Assembly (NCBI RefSeq): GCF_002831565.1
Contig: NZ_CP025096.1
Coordinates: forward strand, 2,395,027-2,459,026
DNA length: 64,000 nt
From: Spirosoma pollinicola
GTDB lineage: Bacteria > Bacteroidota > Bacteroidia > Cytophagales > Spirosomataceae
Direction: 5' to 3'
A model generated the notes under the pieces. That model did not search any database. It was not told the origin of the DNA and worked only from the letters and a program-made list of their open reading frames with translations. Position 1 is the first letter of the stretch, and every line of letters begins with the position of its first letter. The position numbers and the translations under genes are program-made. Positions 25,821 to 33,593 of this stretch are shown here, piece by piece.

Positions 25821-26110
25821 GTTGGCACTTTAGAAGGGATTTCATCGGTATGCTATTACCAGTTGAATTTGGGTCTATTCAGTAATCATTACACTTCTAA
25901 GAAGTGCTAAAATAGCATATATTCTTCTTGTTCCGATTTGTATCAGTTGTATCTTTGCTGACGAAAAAATTAGTATGCATGCATACTAACAGCAAAGTTC
26001 AATAGTTTTACTGTATATGCTCACCTTTGATTTTATTCATCATTAACGCGAAACGTTCAAAAGGTAGATGGTTGAAAGTTGTAGTATTGTTGTAGCAATA
26101 AAAAAGGCAG
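25720..26110. repeat. Diverged direct repeat, copy 2
   Basis: Matches 18107-18500 in order and orientation, including the palindrome at 25971-25988 (TAGTATGCATGCATACTA, perfect here). It ends at the terminator of tRNA-Phe, so the repeat boundary abuts the tRNA locus. Confidence 0.75.
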
Positions 26111-26134
26111 CTACAACATTGAGTTGTAACTGCC
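26100..26134 (-). terminator. Terminator downstream of tRNA-Phe
   Basis: On the minus strand GGCAG-TTACAAC pairs with GTTGTAG-CTGCC (12 bp, one mismatch) and is followed by six T residues, ending 12 bp after the tRNA 3' end. Confidence 0.8.
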
Positions 26135-26145
26135 TCTGTTCAAGG

Positions 26146-26218
26146 TGGTGATGGACGGAATCGAACCGCCGACACAAGGATTTTCAGTCCTTTGCTCTAC
26201 CAACTGAGCTACATCACC
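26146..26218 (-). tRNA. tRNA-Phe (GAA)
   Basis: A 73-nt cloverleaf: acceptor GGTGATG/CATCACC with discriminator A, D arm GCTC-AGTTGGTA-GAGC, anticodon stem AAGGA/TCCTT with loop CTGAAAA (anticodon GAA), and T arm GGCGG-TTCGATT-CCGTC (one G-T pair). The final CCA is not encoded. It separates the accessory region from the core genes. Confidence 0.97.
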
Positions 26219-26232
26219 CTGAAACGTGGGTG

Positions 26233-26263
26233 CAAAAGTACTTAAACATTGGCTTTTTGCAAC
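26233..26263 (-). promoter_or_regulatory. Bacteroidetes-type promoter of tRNA-Phe
   Basis: On the minus strand GTTG near 26263 and TACTTTTG (26240-26233), a perfect TAnnTTTG -7 box, are about 20 bp apart, placing the transcription start a few bases before the tRNA. Confidence 0.65.
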
Positions 26264-26346
26264 ACTTACCTACAAAATATTTTTAGTGCAGTATTGATGC
26301 CTGTAACAATTCATTGATTATCAGGTAAAATAAGTCCCCTAAACGA

Positions 26347-27723
26347 ATGGAAATTTTTCAGCAAATTTTATTTGTCGCGGCTTTAGCGGCCGTGGCCTGG
26401 TTTATAACCCAGCGAATTCGGCTCATTTCCCGCGCTATTAACCTCGGTCGACCCGAAAACCGCTTCGATCATGCCGACGAGCGGCTGAAGACAATGCTGC
26501 TGGTGGCCTTCGGGCAGAAGAAAATGTTCACCAATTTATTGGTAGGAGTTATGCACTTTGTCATCTATGCCGGGTTCATCATTATCAATCTCGAAATTCT
26601 GGAAATTATTCTTGACGGTGTTTTGGGGACACATCGGTTGTTTGCTCCATACATTACTCCCGTTTATCCAATTCTGATCGATGTATTCGAAGTACTGGCC
26701 TTTGGTGTGCTGGCGGTTTGCGTTGTCTTTTTATGCCGTCGGTTTGTCGCAAAAGTGAGCCGGTTTCAGCAAGAACGTCACCGAGAAATGACTCGCTGGC
26801 CCCGAACTGATGCCGCTGTTATTTTGATCGCCGAGATTTTGCTCATGATTGCTTTTCTGACCTGGAATGCGTCTGACAGTGTTTTGCGTGATCGTGGGGT
26901 TGGCCATTATGGCGAGTTGCAGGGAATTGTGCCCGACTTTATCATCAGCCAATACCTCAAACCGCTCTTTACGAATTTTAGCGACACCGCTTTAATCGCT
27001 TACGAACGCACTGCCTGGTGGCTCCACATTCTGGGTATTCTGGCATTTGCGGTTTACGTAACCTACTCCAAACACCTGCACATTGCCCTCGGTTTTCCAA
27101 ACGTCTACTTCTCGGATCTGCAACCGAAAGGCGAAATGCAGAATATGCCCGAAATTACCAAAGAGGTGCAACTGGCGCTTGGTTTACCGGTTACAACCGA
27201 CGCCGATGGCTCACAGGCAAATGACAATGGCGAGCAGCCCGCTGAAATTGGCCGATTTGGCGCGAAAGACGTGCAGGATTTGAAGTGGATAAACCTGATG
27301 AACGCCTATAGTTGTACCGAATGCGGTCGCTGTACATCGGCTTGTCCTGCTAATATTACGGGTAAGAAGTTATCGCCCCGCAAGGTCATGATGGACACCC
27401 GCGACCGGCTCGAAGAAATTCAACAGGGCTGGAAAACCAATGGACCAGACTATCGCGACGATAAATCATTGTTAAACGATTACATCACCGCCGAAGAACT
27501 CAATGCCTGCACCACCTGTCAGGCCTGCGTAAATGCCTGTCCCATCAACATCAATCCGTTGGATATAATCCTCCAGTTACGCAGGTACCGGGTTATGGAA
27601 GAGTCCGACGCACCAGCCTCCTGGAATGCCATGTTCAGCAATATTGAAAATAATATGGCCCCCTGGAAATTCTCACCCAGCGACCGGTTTAACTGGGCTG
27701 AACAGGTGAATGACGATAAATAA
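26347..27723 (+). CDS. Membrane Fe-S oxidoreductase subunit (HdrC/NarI-like fusion)
   Basis: A 458-residue protein. About five transmembrane helices in the first 245 residues resemble the NarI/HdrE-type electron-transfer domain. The C-terminal domain carries two 4Fe-4S motifs, CTECGRCTSACP (about 325) and CTTCQACVNACP (about 388), as in HdrC and GlpC. It should pass electrons between a membrane carrier and the HdrB-like protein encoded 27 bp downstream. The physiological substrate is not evident; Bacteroidota carry this pair widely without methanogenic partners. Confidence 0.9.
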   Translation: MEIFQQILFVAALAAVAWFITQRIRLISRAINLGRPENRFDHADERLKTMLLVAFGQKKMFTNLLVGVMHFVIYAGFIIINLEILEIILDGVLGTHRLFAPYITPVYPILIDVFEVLAFGVLAVCVVFLCRRFVAKVSRFQQERHREMTRWPRTDAAVILIAEILLMIAFLTWNASDSVLRDRGVGHYGELQGIVPDFIISQYLKPLFTNFSDTALIAYERTAWWLHILGILAFAVYVTYSKHLHIALGFPNVYFSDLQPKGEMQNMPEITKEVQLALGLPVTTDADGSQANDNGEQPAEIGRFGAKDVQDLKWINLMNAYSCTECGRCTSACPANITGKKLSPRKVMMDTRDRLEEIQQGWKTNGPDYRDDKSLLNDYITAEELNACTTCQACVNACPININPLDIILQLRRYRVMEESDAPASWNAMFSNIENNMAPWKFSPSDRFNWAEQVNDDK

Positions 27724-27750
27724 GGTTGTGCCAAAGCAAAAATTAATCGA

Positions 27751-28554
27751 ATGACACAGGAAGTAAAAACATACAAAGTACCAACGATGGCCGACATGGC
27801 GGCATCGGGTGAGGAACCAGAAATTCTGTTTTGGGTTGGTTGTGCGGGTTCGTTCGATGATCGCTACAAACGAGTCACGATCGCTTTTGTTCGTATCCTG
27901 AACCATGTGGGCATTAAGTTCGCCGTGTTGGGTCCGGAAGAGGGCTGTACCGGCGATCCGGCGCGTCGGGCGGGGAACGAGTTTTTGTTTCAGATGCAGG
28001 CAATGTCCAATATTCAGGTGCTGAACGGCTATAACGTTAAGAAAATCGTTACAGCCTGTCCCCATTGCTTTAATACACTTAAGAACGAATACCCTGAACT
28101 GGGCGGCAACTACGAAGTCATTCACCATTCCCAATTTTTACAGGGACTGATTAACGAAGGCCGCGTTCGGGTTAAAGATGGTGAATCGTTTAAAGGCCGC
28201 AGGATAACGTTTCATGACTCTTGTTATCTAGGTCGTGCTAACAAAGTATACGAAGCTCCCCGCGACGTACTGGCAGCCCTGGACGCTGATCTGGTTGAGA
28301 TGAAGCGCGTTCGGGCCAATGGATTATGTTGTGGCGCGGGTGGCGGGCAGTATTTCAAAGAGCCTGAACCTGGTAAAAAAGATGTAAACGTCGAACGGGT
28401 TGAGGAAGCCCTCAGCACGGGTGCCGATACGATTGCTGTTGCCTGTCCGTTTTGTATGACAATGATGTCGGATGGTGTGAAGAACAAGAACAAAGAGGAT
28501 TCCGTCCGCGTCTATGACATCTCGGAACTCATCGCCCAGGGGCAGGGGTTGTAG
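27751..28554 (+). CDS. HdrB-like (Fe-S)-binding protein with CCG domains
   Basis: A 267-residue soluble protein with two cysteine-rich CCG-type domains: WVGCAG with CTGD and ACPHCF in the first half, then FHDSCYLGR, LCCGAGGG and ACPFCMTMM in the second. These domains bind noncubane 4Fe-4S clusters in heterodisulfide reductase HdrB and related LutA/GlpC proteins. It forms an operon with the membrane Fe-S subunit at 26347-27723. Function is inferred as electron acceptor or oxidoreductase. Confidence 0.9.
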   Translation: MTQEVKTYKVPTMADMAASGEEPEILFWVGCAGSFDDRYKRVTIAFVRILNHVGIKFAVLGPEEGCTGDPARRAGNEFLFQMQAMSNIQVLNGYNVKKIVTACPHCFNTLKNEYPELGGNYEVIHHSQFLQGLINEGRVRVKDGESFKGRRITFHDSCYLGRANKVYEAPRDVLAALDADLVEMKRVRANGLCCGAGGGQYFKEPEPGKKDVNVERVEEALSTGADTIAVACPFCMTMMSDGVKNKNKEDSVRVYDISELIAQGQGL

Positions 28555-28635
28555 GATTAATGAATGATGTATAATGAATAGTGGTTGCTCAAGTTTAGCT
28601 ATTCTACATTATTCATTCTACATTATTCATTAGAC

Positions 28636-29133
28636 ATGTACATAGATTTTGACAAATTGCCCGACACAGCCCGCGTTTGGGTATATCAGGCAGACCGCTC
28701 GTTGACAGACGGTGAGGTGAAAACGATTCAGGAAGCCTTTCAGCCCGCTTTGGGTCAATGGACAGCGCATGGGCAACCGTTATTAGCTTCGGCGAAAGTG
28801 GTTGAAAATCGCTTTGTGATCGTTGGTGTTGATGAAGATTACACCTTGCCAAGCGGCTGTTCGATAGATGCGTCTGTACGAACTGTGCAGGAAATTGGCC
28901 GTCAGATATTGGTAGATTTCTTTGATCGGTCTGCGGCTATTCAGTTTGCCGATGGTTCTGTACAAACATTTGCTTTGCCCGCGATCAAATCTGCCGTTGC
29001 AGACGGTATACTGACACCAGAAACCCCGGTCTTCAATACGCTGGTGAAAATAAAAGCAGAGCTTTTGTCAGATTGGCGCATTCGTGCTGCCGACACCTGG
29101 TTGAAGCGTTATTTTAAATCTGTAATCGTTTAA
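28636..29133 (+). CDS. Conserved Bacteroidota protein of unknown function
   Basis: A 165-residue protein from the ATG at 28636 (MYIDFDKLPDTARVWVYQAD). I recognise the family from Bacteroidota, where its members are often labelled ABC transporter ATPase, but there is no Walker A or ABC signature, so that label is wrong. Conserved-looking features are the WTAHG, the GCSIDASVR segment and the C-terminal aromatic tail. The preceding 80 bp contain A/T-rich near-repeats (TTCATTCTACATTATTCATT). It follows the Fe-S operon. Confidence 0.75.
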   Translation: MYIDFDKLPDTARVWVYQADRSLTDGEVKTIQEAFQPALGQWTAHGQPLLASAKVVENRFVIVGVDEDYTLPSGCSIDASVRTVQEIGRQILVDFFDRSAAIQFADGSVQTFALPAIKSAVADGILTPETPVFNTLVKIKAELLSDWRIRAADTWLKRYFKSVIV

Positions 29134-29152
29134 ACAGCGTTTCCGCTGGATT

Positions 29153-29197
29153 AAGCCGGTCGTTTGCCATTACTGTTTAATGGCAAACGACCGGCTT
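29153..29197. terminator. Strong 20-bp hairpin terminator
   Basis: Perfect arms AAGCCGGTCGTTTGCCATTA and complement around CTGTT, 20 bp after the stop at 29133, with A/T flanks on both sides. Confidence 0.7.
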
Positions 29198-29382
29198 TAA
29201 CGTTGTCAGTAGTTGAAACGTTCACTGCCAAATAGTCATATTAGCCTGATTTTAAACCTTTTTTTGAACAAAGGATTGATTTTTGTAGTCACTCTCAGAT
29301 ACAGTCCAACGAATTGGTTTTTTCATAATTATTGAATTCGTTGGGGCCTGCCGACGGTAAACGGCAATTTACTCTTACTTTT

Positions 29383-30093
29383 ATGGCGACTATACCCGAA
29401 GTTATGTCAGATACGCCAACTCGTGACGACCAGGACCGCTCCGGCGGACCGGCTGGACCAGACCAAATATTACCAGACGGCGACCCCGTTGAACAGCCCT
29501 CGGCTGATACACCCGCGCGTCGGTATACCGACGAGCAGAAATATCAGGTTTTCAATAAGGAGTTCATGCCACACATTGACTCCATGTACAACTTTGCCTT
29601 TCGCCTGACGACCGATGAGGACGACGCCAATGATTTGGTGCAGGATACATATTTAAAGGCATTCCGGTTTATTTCATCGTTTGAGCAAGGAACTAACGCA
29701 AAAGCATGGCTGTTTCGGATACTGAAGAACAGCTTCATAAACGATTATAGAAAGAAAAGTAAGGAGCCGGCTAAAGTAGATTATCAGGACGTTGAAACGA
29801 CTTATAATTCTGAAGATGCTGAATCTGAACACACCGTCGACCTTCGGGCCGAGTCTGTTTCTGACTTAATTGGCGATGAAGTGGCAACGGCGCTAAACTC
29901 GTTGCCGGTTGATTTCAGAACGGTTATTATTCTCTGTGATATTGAAGGATTCACATATGAAGAGATGGCCAAGATTCTGGATATTCCGATAGGAACAGTA
30001 CGATCTCGTTTGCACCGGGCTCGTAACCTTTTGAAAGAAAAATTGCGTGATTACGCATCATCAATGGGTTATAAAGAAGAAAGTGAAGAATAA
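29383..30093 (+). CDS. ECF-family RNA polymerase sigma factor
   Basis: A 236-residue sigma-70 family factor from the ATG at 29383; a TTG at 29332 or an ATG at 29404 are alternatives. The first 60 residues are an acidic, probably disordered extension. Region 2 is at about 70-140 (YNFAFRLTTDEDDANDLVQD, FRILKNSFINDYRKK). Region 4 is at about 175-230 (LPVDFRTVIILCDIEGFTYE, IGTVRSRLHRAR). It is followed after 81 bp by a zinc-binding anti-sigma-like protein, so the two probably form a stress-response switch. Confidence 0.93.
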   Translation: MATIPEVMSDTPTRDDQDRSGGPAGPDQILPDGDPVEQPSADTPARRYTDEQKYQVFNKEFMPHIDSMYNFAFRLTTDEDDANDLVQDTYLKAFRFISSFEQGTNAKAWLFRILKNSFINDYRKKSKEPAKVDYQDVETTYNSEDAESEHTVDLRAESVSDLIGDEVATALNSLPVDFRTVIILCDIEGFTYEEMAKILDIPIGTVRSRLHRARNLLKEKLRDYASSMGYKEESEE

Positions 30094-30174
30094 ACCGAAC
30101 TTTTTCTAAGTCTATTTTGGTTCTGCTAATAACTTAACGGTATTATTATTCTTGGAATAAATAAAATTTTTCCA

Positions 30175-30468
30175 ATGCAAACGTCGTCATCACTATCATC
30201 TTCTTCATCAGACTCCAAGCCACAGATGAAAGAACATTGCGACCATCAGGTCGACTGCTTGAAGATGATCCAGTTGATTCTGGATGGAGAAGCTACAGAT
30301 CAGCAACTCGCCCGATTAAAAGCTAATCTGGTATCCTGTCAACCATGTATCCAAATGTATCACCTCGAACAAGAGGTAAAAGAGTTATTAACGAAGCGAA
30401 TGGAGAAGAAATGCTGCCCCGAGAAATTAGTGGCAACGATCAAATCCAAAATCCTGACGTTTAGCTAA
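30175..30468 (+). CDS. Zinc-finger anti-sigma-factor-like protein
   Basis: A 97-residue soluble protein with a Ser-rich N-terminus and an HxxxC/CxxC arrangement: CDHQVDC, then [10 protein letters not shown], followed by a second Cys pair (KKCCPE). This matches the ZAS fold of small anti-sigma factors that bind ECF sigma factors. The location directly after an ECF sigma gene supports the assignment. There is no membrane segment, so it would act in the cytoplasm and could be redox-sensitive. Confidence 0.75.
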   Translation: MQTSSSLSSSSSDSKPQMKEHCDHQVDCLKMIQLILDGEATDQQLARLKANLVSCQPCIQMYHLEQEVKELLTKRMEKKCCPEKLVATIKSKILTFS

Positions 30469-30502
30469 TTCACGAAGACATTTGATTGGGGTAATTAAGG
30501 TG

Positions 30503-31168
30503 ATGCTGTCAAAAGCCAACCTTGATTACCCCAATTTTATTATAGATCCAACCAATCGATATCCTGCCGTGGACGGTAAACTGATCATTTTTTCTGCCCC
30601 TTCTGGTTCGGGCAAAACGACCATCGTTAAACATTTGCTGGCCGAGAACAACAATCTCGGCTTTTCTATTTCGGCCTGCACCCGCGACCGTCGGGGCCGG
30701 GCCGAAGAGAATGGTAAAGATTATTATTTTTTAACACCCGAAGTATTCAAACAGCGAATTGATAACGACGAATTTGTTGAATGGGAAGAAGTCTACGTTG
30801 GCGCTTTTTATGGAACGCTTAAATCTGAAATCCAGCGTCTTTGGGATAGTGGCAAACATGTTTTGTTCGATGTGGACGTACAGGGCGGTCTGAAATTAAA
30901 AGAATATTACGGCGAAAAAGCGCTGGCCGTTTTTGTAAAAGTACCTGATGAAGAAACATTACGTCAACGCCTGATTGGTCGTGGTTCCGAATCCGAAGAA
31001 AGCCTATCGAAACGGTTATTCAAAGTCCATTTTGAAATGAGCTTTCAGAATCGTTTTGATGTCATTTTGGTAAATGACGATCTGGAAACATCGCTTCAAA
31101 AAGCGCAAACGCTTGTCGATGACTTTGTGAACGAAAATAAAGTGCCTGCTAAGGGAGAAATTATTTGA
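30503..31168 (+). CDS. gmk: Guanylate kinase
   Basis: A 221-residue enzyme converting GMP and ATP to GDP and ADP. The P-loop is [11 protein letters not shown], followed by the GMP-binding region STRxR-like [18 protein letters not shown] and the [13 protein letters not shown] segment. The ATG at 30503 gives an N-terminal extension of about 30 residues over typical Gmk; a TTG at 30482 would lengthen it further. The core is intact, so the enzyme should be active. It is followed by two inverted-repeat elements and then nadD. Confidence 0.95.
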   Translation: MLSKANLDYPNFIIDPTNRYPAVDGKLIIFSAPSGSGKTTIVKHLLAENNNLGFSISACTRDRRGRAEENGKDYYFLTPEVFKQRIDNDEFVEWEEVYVGAFYGTLKSEIQRLWDSGKHVLFDVDVQGGLKLKEYYGEKALAVFVKVPDEETLRQRLIGRGSESEESLSKRLFKVHFEMSFQNRFDVILVNDDLETSLQKAQTLVDDFVNENKVPAKGEII

Positions 31169-31221
31169 TTGCTATTAATAAGCTTATGTAAAGCTATCAG
31201 TCACACATTTAGTTGGTGTGA

Positions 31222-31306
31222 AAGATTTTTAACCACAGAGGCACAAAGGTCTAATAACGTACTCTCTTCCTCATTAGACCTATGTGCCTCTGTGGTTAAA
31301 AATCTT
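31222..31306. repeat. Long inverted repeat, 34-nt arms
   Basis: Arms 31222-31255 and 31273-31306 are complementary with a single mismatch around a 17-nt loop. The core contains ACCACAGAGGCACA. It lies between gmk and nadD and would form a very stable cruciform or RNA hairpin. The length and lack of a T tail fit a dispersed palindromic element better than a simple terminator. Confidence 0.8.
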
Positions 31307-31324
31307 AATCAAATAAAATGAGCT

Positions 31325-31400
31325 GGATTGAGAATAGAATCAATTATTCCCCTTGTTTAACTGTGCCAAAATTGGGAGTAACTGATTCCATTCTCAATCC
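31325..31400. repeat. Second inverted repeat, 18-nt arms, upstream of nadD
   Basis: Arms 31325-31342 (GGATTGAGAATAGAATCA) and 31383-31400 pair with one mismatch across a 40-nt loop, 15 bp before the nadD ATG. It occupies the expected promoter or leader position. Confidence 0.7.
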
Positions 31401-31415
31401 TCGCACTGCACTATT

Positions 31416-31988
31416 ATGAAGATTGGTTTATTTTTCGGCTCTTTCAATCCCATTCACATTGGCCATTTGATTATTGCCAATACGATGGCTACCTCGACGG
31501 ATTTGGAGCAGGTGTGGTTTGTGGTGTCGCCCCAGAATCCGTTTAAGAAGACCAAGAGCCTGTTGCATGAATTCGACCGGCTCGACATGGTCGAACGCGC
31601 TATCGCCGACAATAACCGCTTAAAAGCCACAAATATTGAGTTTTCGATGCCAAAACCCAGCTACACAATCGACACGCTGACTCGTTTGGGCGAAAAGTAC
31701 CCGCAGCATACATTTCGGCTTATAATGGGCGAAGACAATCTGGAGCAGTTTGCTAACTGGAAGAACTACGACAAGATTCTGGAATACTACGGCCTATACG
31801 TTTACCCGCGCCCTAAAAGTAAAGAGAGTGAGTTCAAGCTACATCCGAACGTTCGCCTGGTCGAAGCGCCGTTACTGGATATTTCGGCGACGTTTATTCG
31901 TGATAGTATACGGGCTAACCGCTCCATACGCTATATGGTGCCCGACGTGGTAGAAGAAATGATTGAGCGGAAGAAGTTTTATCTGTAG
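31416..31988 (+). CDS. nadD: Nicotinate-nucleotide adenylyltransferase
   Basis: A 190-residue NAD-biosynthesis enzyme that adenylates nicotinate mononucleotide. It has GSFNPIHIGHL (the HxGH nucleotidyltransferase motif), the central PSYTIDTL and a C-terminal ISATFIRDSIR, the ISSTxIR-like motif. Length is normal. The stop codon lies inside the left arm of the inverted repeat 31985-32050. Confidence 0.96.
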   Translation: MKIGLFFGSFNPIHIGHLIIANTMATSTDLEQVWFVVSPQNPFKKTKSLLHEFDRLDMVERAIADNNRLKATNIEFSMPKPSYTIDTLTRLGEKYPQHTFRLIMGEDNLEQFANWKNYDKILEYYGLYVYPRPKSKESEFKLHPNVRLVEAPLLDISATFIRDSIRANRSIRYMVPDVVEEMIERKKFYL

Positions 31989-32050
31989 TGCCGACCGTCC
32001 CGGTCGGGTGTACTCTGTGGTTTTCACCCGACCGGGACGGTCGGCACTAC
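31985..32050. repeat. Perfect inverted repeat, 26-nt GC-rich arms
   Basis: Arms 31985-32010 and 32025-32050 are exact complements (core CCGACCGTCCCGGTCGGGTG) around 14 nt. It sits between the convergent nadD and lipoprotein genes and includes the nadD stop. It can end transcription both ways, but its GC richness and lack of T runs suggest a REP-like element. Confidence 0.85.
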
Positions 32051-32055
32051 ACTAC

Positions 32056-32436
32056 TCACGGAATGCCATTCTGAAACGTAATCTCTGTTGCCAGCCCAAT
32101 AGCGCTCATGCGAATGGCTACCGAGCGACTCATGGATTTGCCAACCGGATAATTACACTGTGGTCCTTTTTCCAGGAAATAGATGTAAAATTTCTGATTT
32201 CGGTCGGCAATCTGGTTCACATCCGGTCGGCCTAGTAGATCGCCGATGGTGTTGGCTGTTTTGCCTTTCAGGTTTTGAATCTCGGCTTTAAAGGCTGGCT
32301 CAAGTGTAGCCCGAACGCCATTACAGCCGCCCCGGTCTCCGCGCCACTTTTTTAGATTAAGCTTACCGAACTGGTCGGGAGACGAATAACAACTGCTAAC
32401 CAAAACAGCCACAAAGGCGGCATACAAAAATTTCAT
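32056..32436 (-). CDS. Small lipoprotein, BamE/SmpA-like
   Basis: A 126-residue lipoprotein from the ATG at 32436. The signal peptide MKFLYAAFVAVLVSSC ends in a Cys lipobox. The mature part contains LKGKTANTIGDLLGRPDVNQ and a following FYIYFL strand, which resembles the two-helix/strand layout of SmpA/BamE proteins. BamE proteins assist outer-membrane protein assembly, but the similarity is distant and three extra Cys residues are present, so the role is uncertain. Confidence 0.65.
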   Translation of the reverse strand: MKFLYAAFVAVLVSSCYSSPDQFGKLNLKKWRGDRGGCNGVRATLEPAFKAEIQNLKGKTANTIGDLLGRPDVNQIADRNQKFYIYFLEKGPQCNYPVGKSMSRSVAIRMSAIGLATEITFQNGIP

Positions 32437-32454
32437 ACTCAATTGATTTCAACC

Positions 32455-32480
32455 AAAAGCCCCGATCAAGCGGGGCTTTT
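32455..32480. terminator. Bidirectional intrinsic terminator
   Basis: AAAAGCCCCG-ATCAAG-CGGGGCTTTT, a perfect 10-bp stem with A and T tails. It ends the M28 peptidase transcript on the minus strand, just after its stop at 32488. Confidence 0.85.
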
Positions 32481-32487
32481 GTGTGTA

Positions 32488-33513
32488 TTATTGCTCGTTA
32501 TAAAGCACTTGTAGTAACGTTTGACCAACGGCTTTCAACGTGCCCCGATCAATGTAGCGCATGTCGTCGGAAATGGTATGGTGAGCAGCAAAAAAGCTGC
32601 CCGTAACTGTATTAAGCTGAATTATGTCAATTGTTGGAATTTTAGCAATCAGGTTTGGGGCGACATGGTCGTCTGTAATTTGCCCGCCGGGCGTATCAAT
32701 AAAATATTGACTATAACCTAATCGACTGGCTGTTTGCCAGACATTATTAACAATGCTCGGAGCAAACTGCATGGAATACCCTTCTTTGGGGAAAGTAGCT
32801 CCTTTCGCGCCAACCATATCCAAAAGAACGCCATAGTAGGCTGAGTAACCGGGTTTGTGTAGGTTTTTCGCCCAGTAGCGAGAGCCAAGGCCAAAACCTA
32901 CATAATCAACATCCCCGCTTTCCTTTTCAAAGTCTTTATTTGCCTTTTCGCCATTTCCTAAGTCCTCCACGTCGAAGCAGATAAAATCAATACCAACGTT
33001 GGGCTTGGTTGCCGACTGGTGAATGGCTCTCGCTAATTCGAGCATTACCCCAACGCCACTGGCACCGTCATTAGCGGATGGTACCGGTTTTGTTCGGTTT
33101 GCGGGCAGACTGTCTGAATCGGCAATCGGGCGCGAATCCCAGTGCGAGGAAATGAAAATACGTTTGGTTGCTTTGGGGTTAATGCTGCCTATAATGTTTC
33201 GGGCATTAATTTTCTTGCCGTCCCAGGTCGTTGCCACAAACGTTTGTTCGGTTACCTCACAGCCAAATTGTTTGAACTTATTAACAATGTAGTTGCCCGT
33301 TTGAACATGAGCGGGGGTGTTGGGTACACGAGGCCCAAACGCTACCTGCCGATCAACATAGCTATACGCAGAATCAGCATTGAAAGCTGGTGCAGAAACT
33401 GTTGCTGGTTGTTCTGTAGTCTGGGTAGTGTCGCTTTGTGATTGCTTCGTGCGGCAAGCGCCCGCCGTTACTAACAATAGAGCCGGAACAAAGAGTATTG
33501 AATAGTTGGTCAT
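32488..33513 (-). CDS. M28-family peptidase / glutaminyl-cyclase-like lipoprotein
   Basis: A 341-residue exported zinc enzyme. The lipobox is TAGAC (about 16-20). The M28 zinc-ligand pattern is visible: SHWDSRP (His, Asp), SANDGASGVG (bridging Asp), DVEDLG (Glu), LLDMVGAKG (Asp) and AHHTISDD (His). This arrangement fits bacterial glutaminyl-peptide cyclotransferases and M28 aminopeptidases, which share the fold; which of the two cannot be told. It lies downstream of cysS on the same strand and ends at a strong terminator. Confidence 0.88.
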   Translation of the reverse strand: MTNYSILFVPALLLVTAGACRTKQSQSDTTQTTEQPATVSAPAFNADSAYSYVDRQVAFGPRVPNTPAHVQTGNYIVNKFKQFGCEVTEQTFVATTWDGKKINARNIIGSINPKATKRIFISSHWDSRPIADSDSLPANRTKPVPSANDGASGVGVMLELARAIHQSATKPNVGIDFICFDVEDLGNGEKANKDFEKESGDVDYVGFGLGSRYWAKNLHKPGYSAYYGVLLDMVGAKGATFPKEGYSMQFAPSIVNNVWQTASRLGYSQYFIDTPGGQITDDHVAPNLIAKIPTIDIIQLNTVTGSFFAAHHTISDDMRYIDRGTLKAVGQTLLQVLYNEQ

Positions 33514-33593
33514 TCTGATGCGTTTGGGCTAATCTCCAGATTGGCCCTATTCTTTATACTTTTTTATGGCTAGGCTGGAGCCTGGCCCAGACA

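Noticed and set aside
18107-26110. Repeat pair as ends of a composite transposon or IS
   Set aside because: No transposase gene, no terminal inverted repeats and strong divergence of the copies.
25720-26218. tRNA-Phe as attachment site of the island
   Set aside because: I found no second partial copy of the tRNA-Phe 3' end in the window, so there is no direct att evidence, only location.
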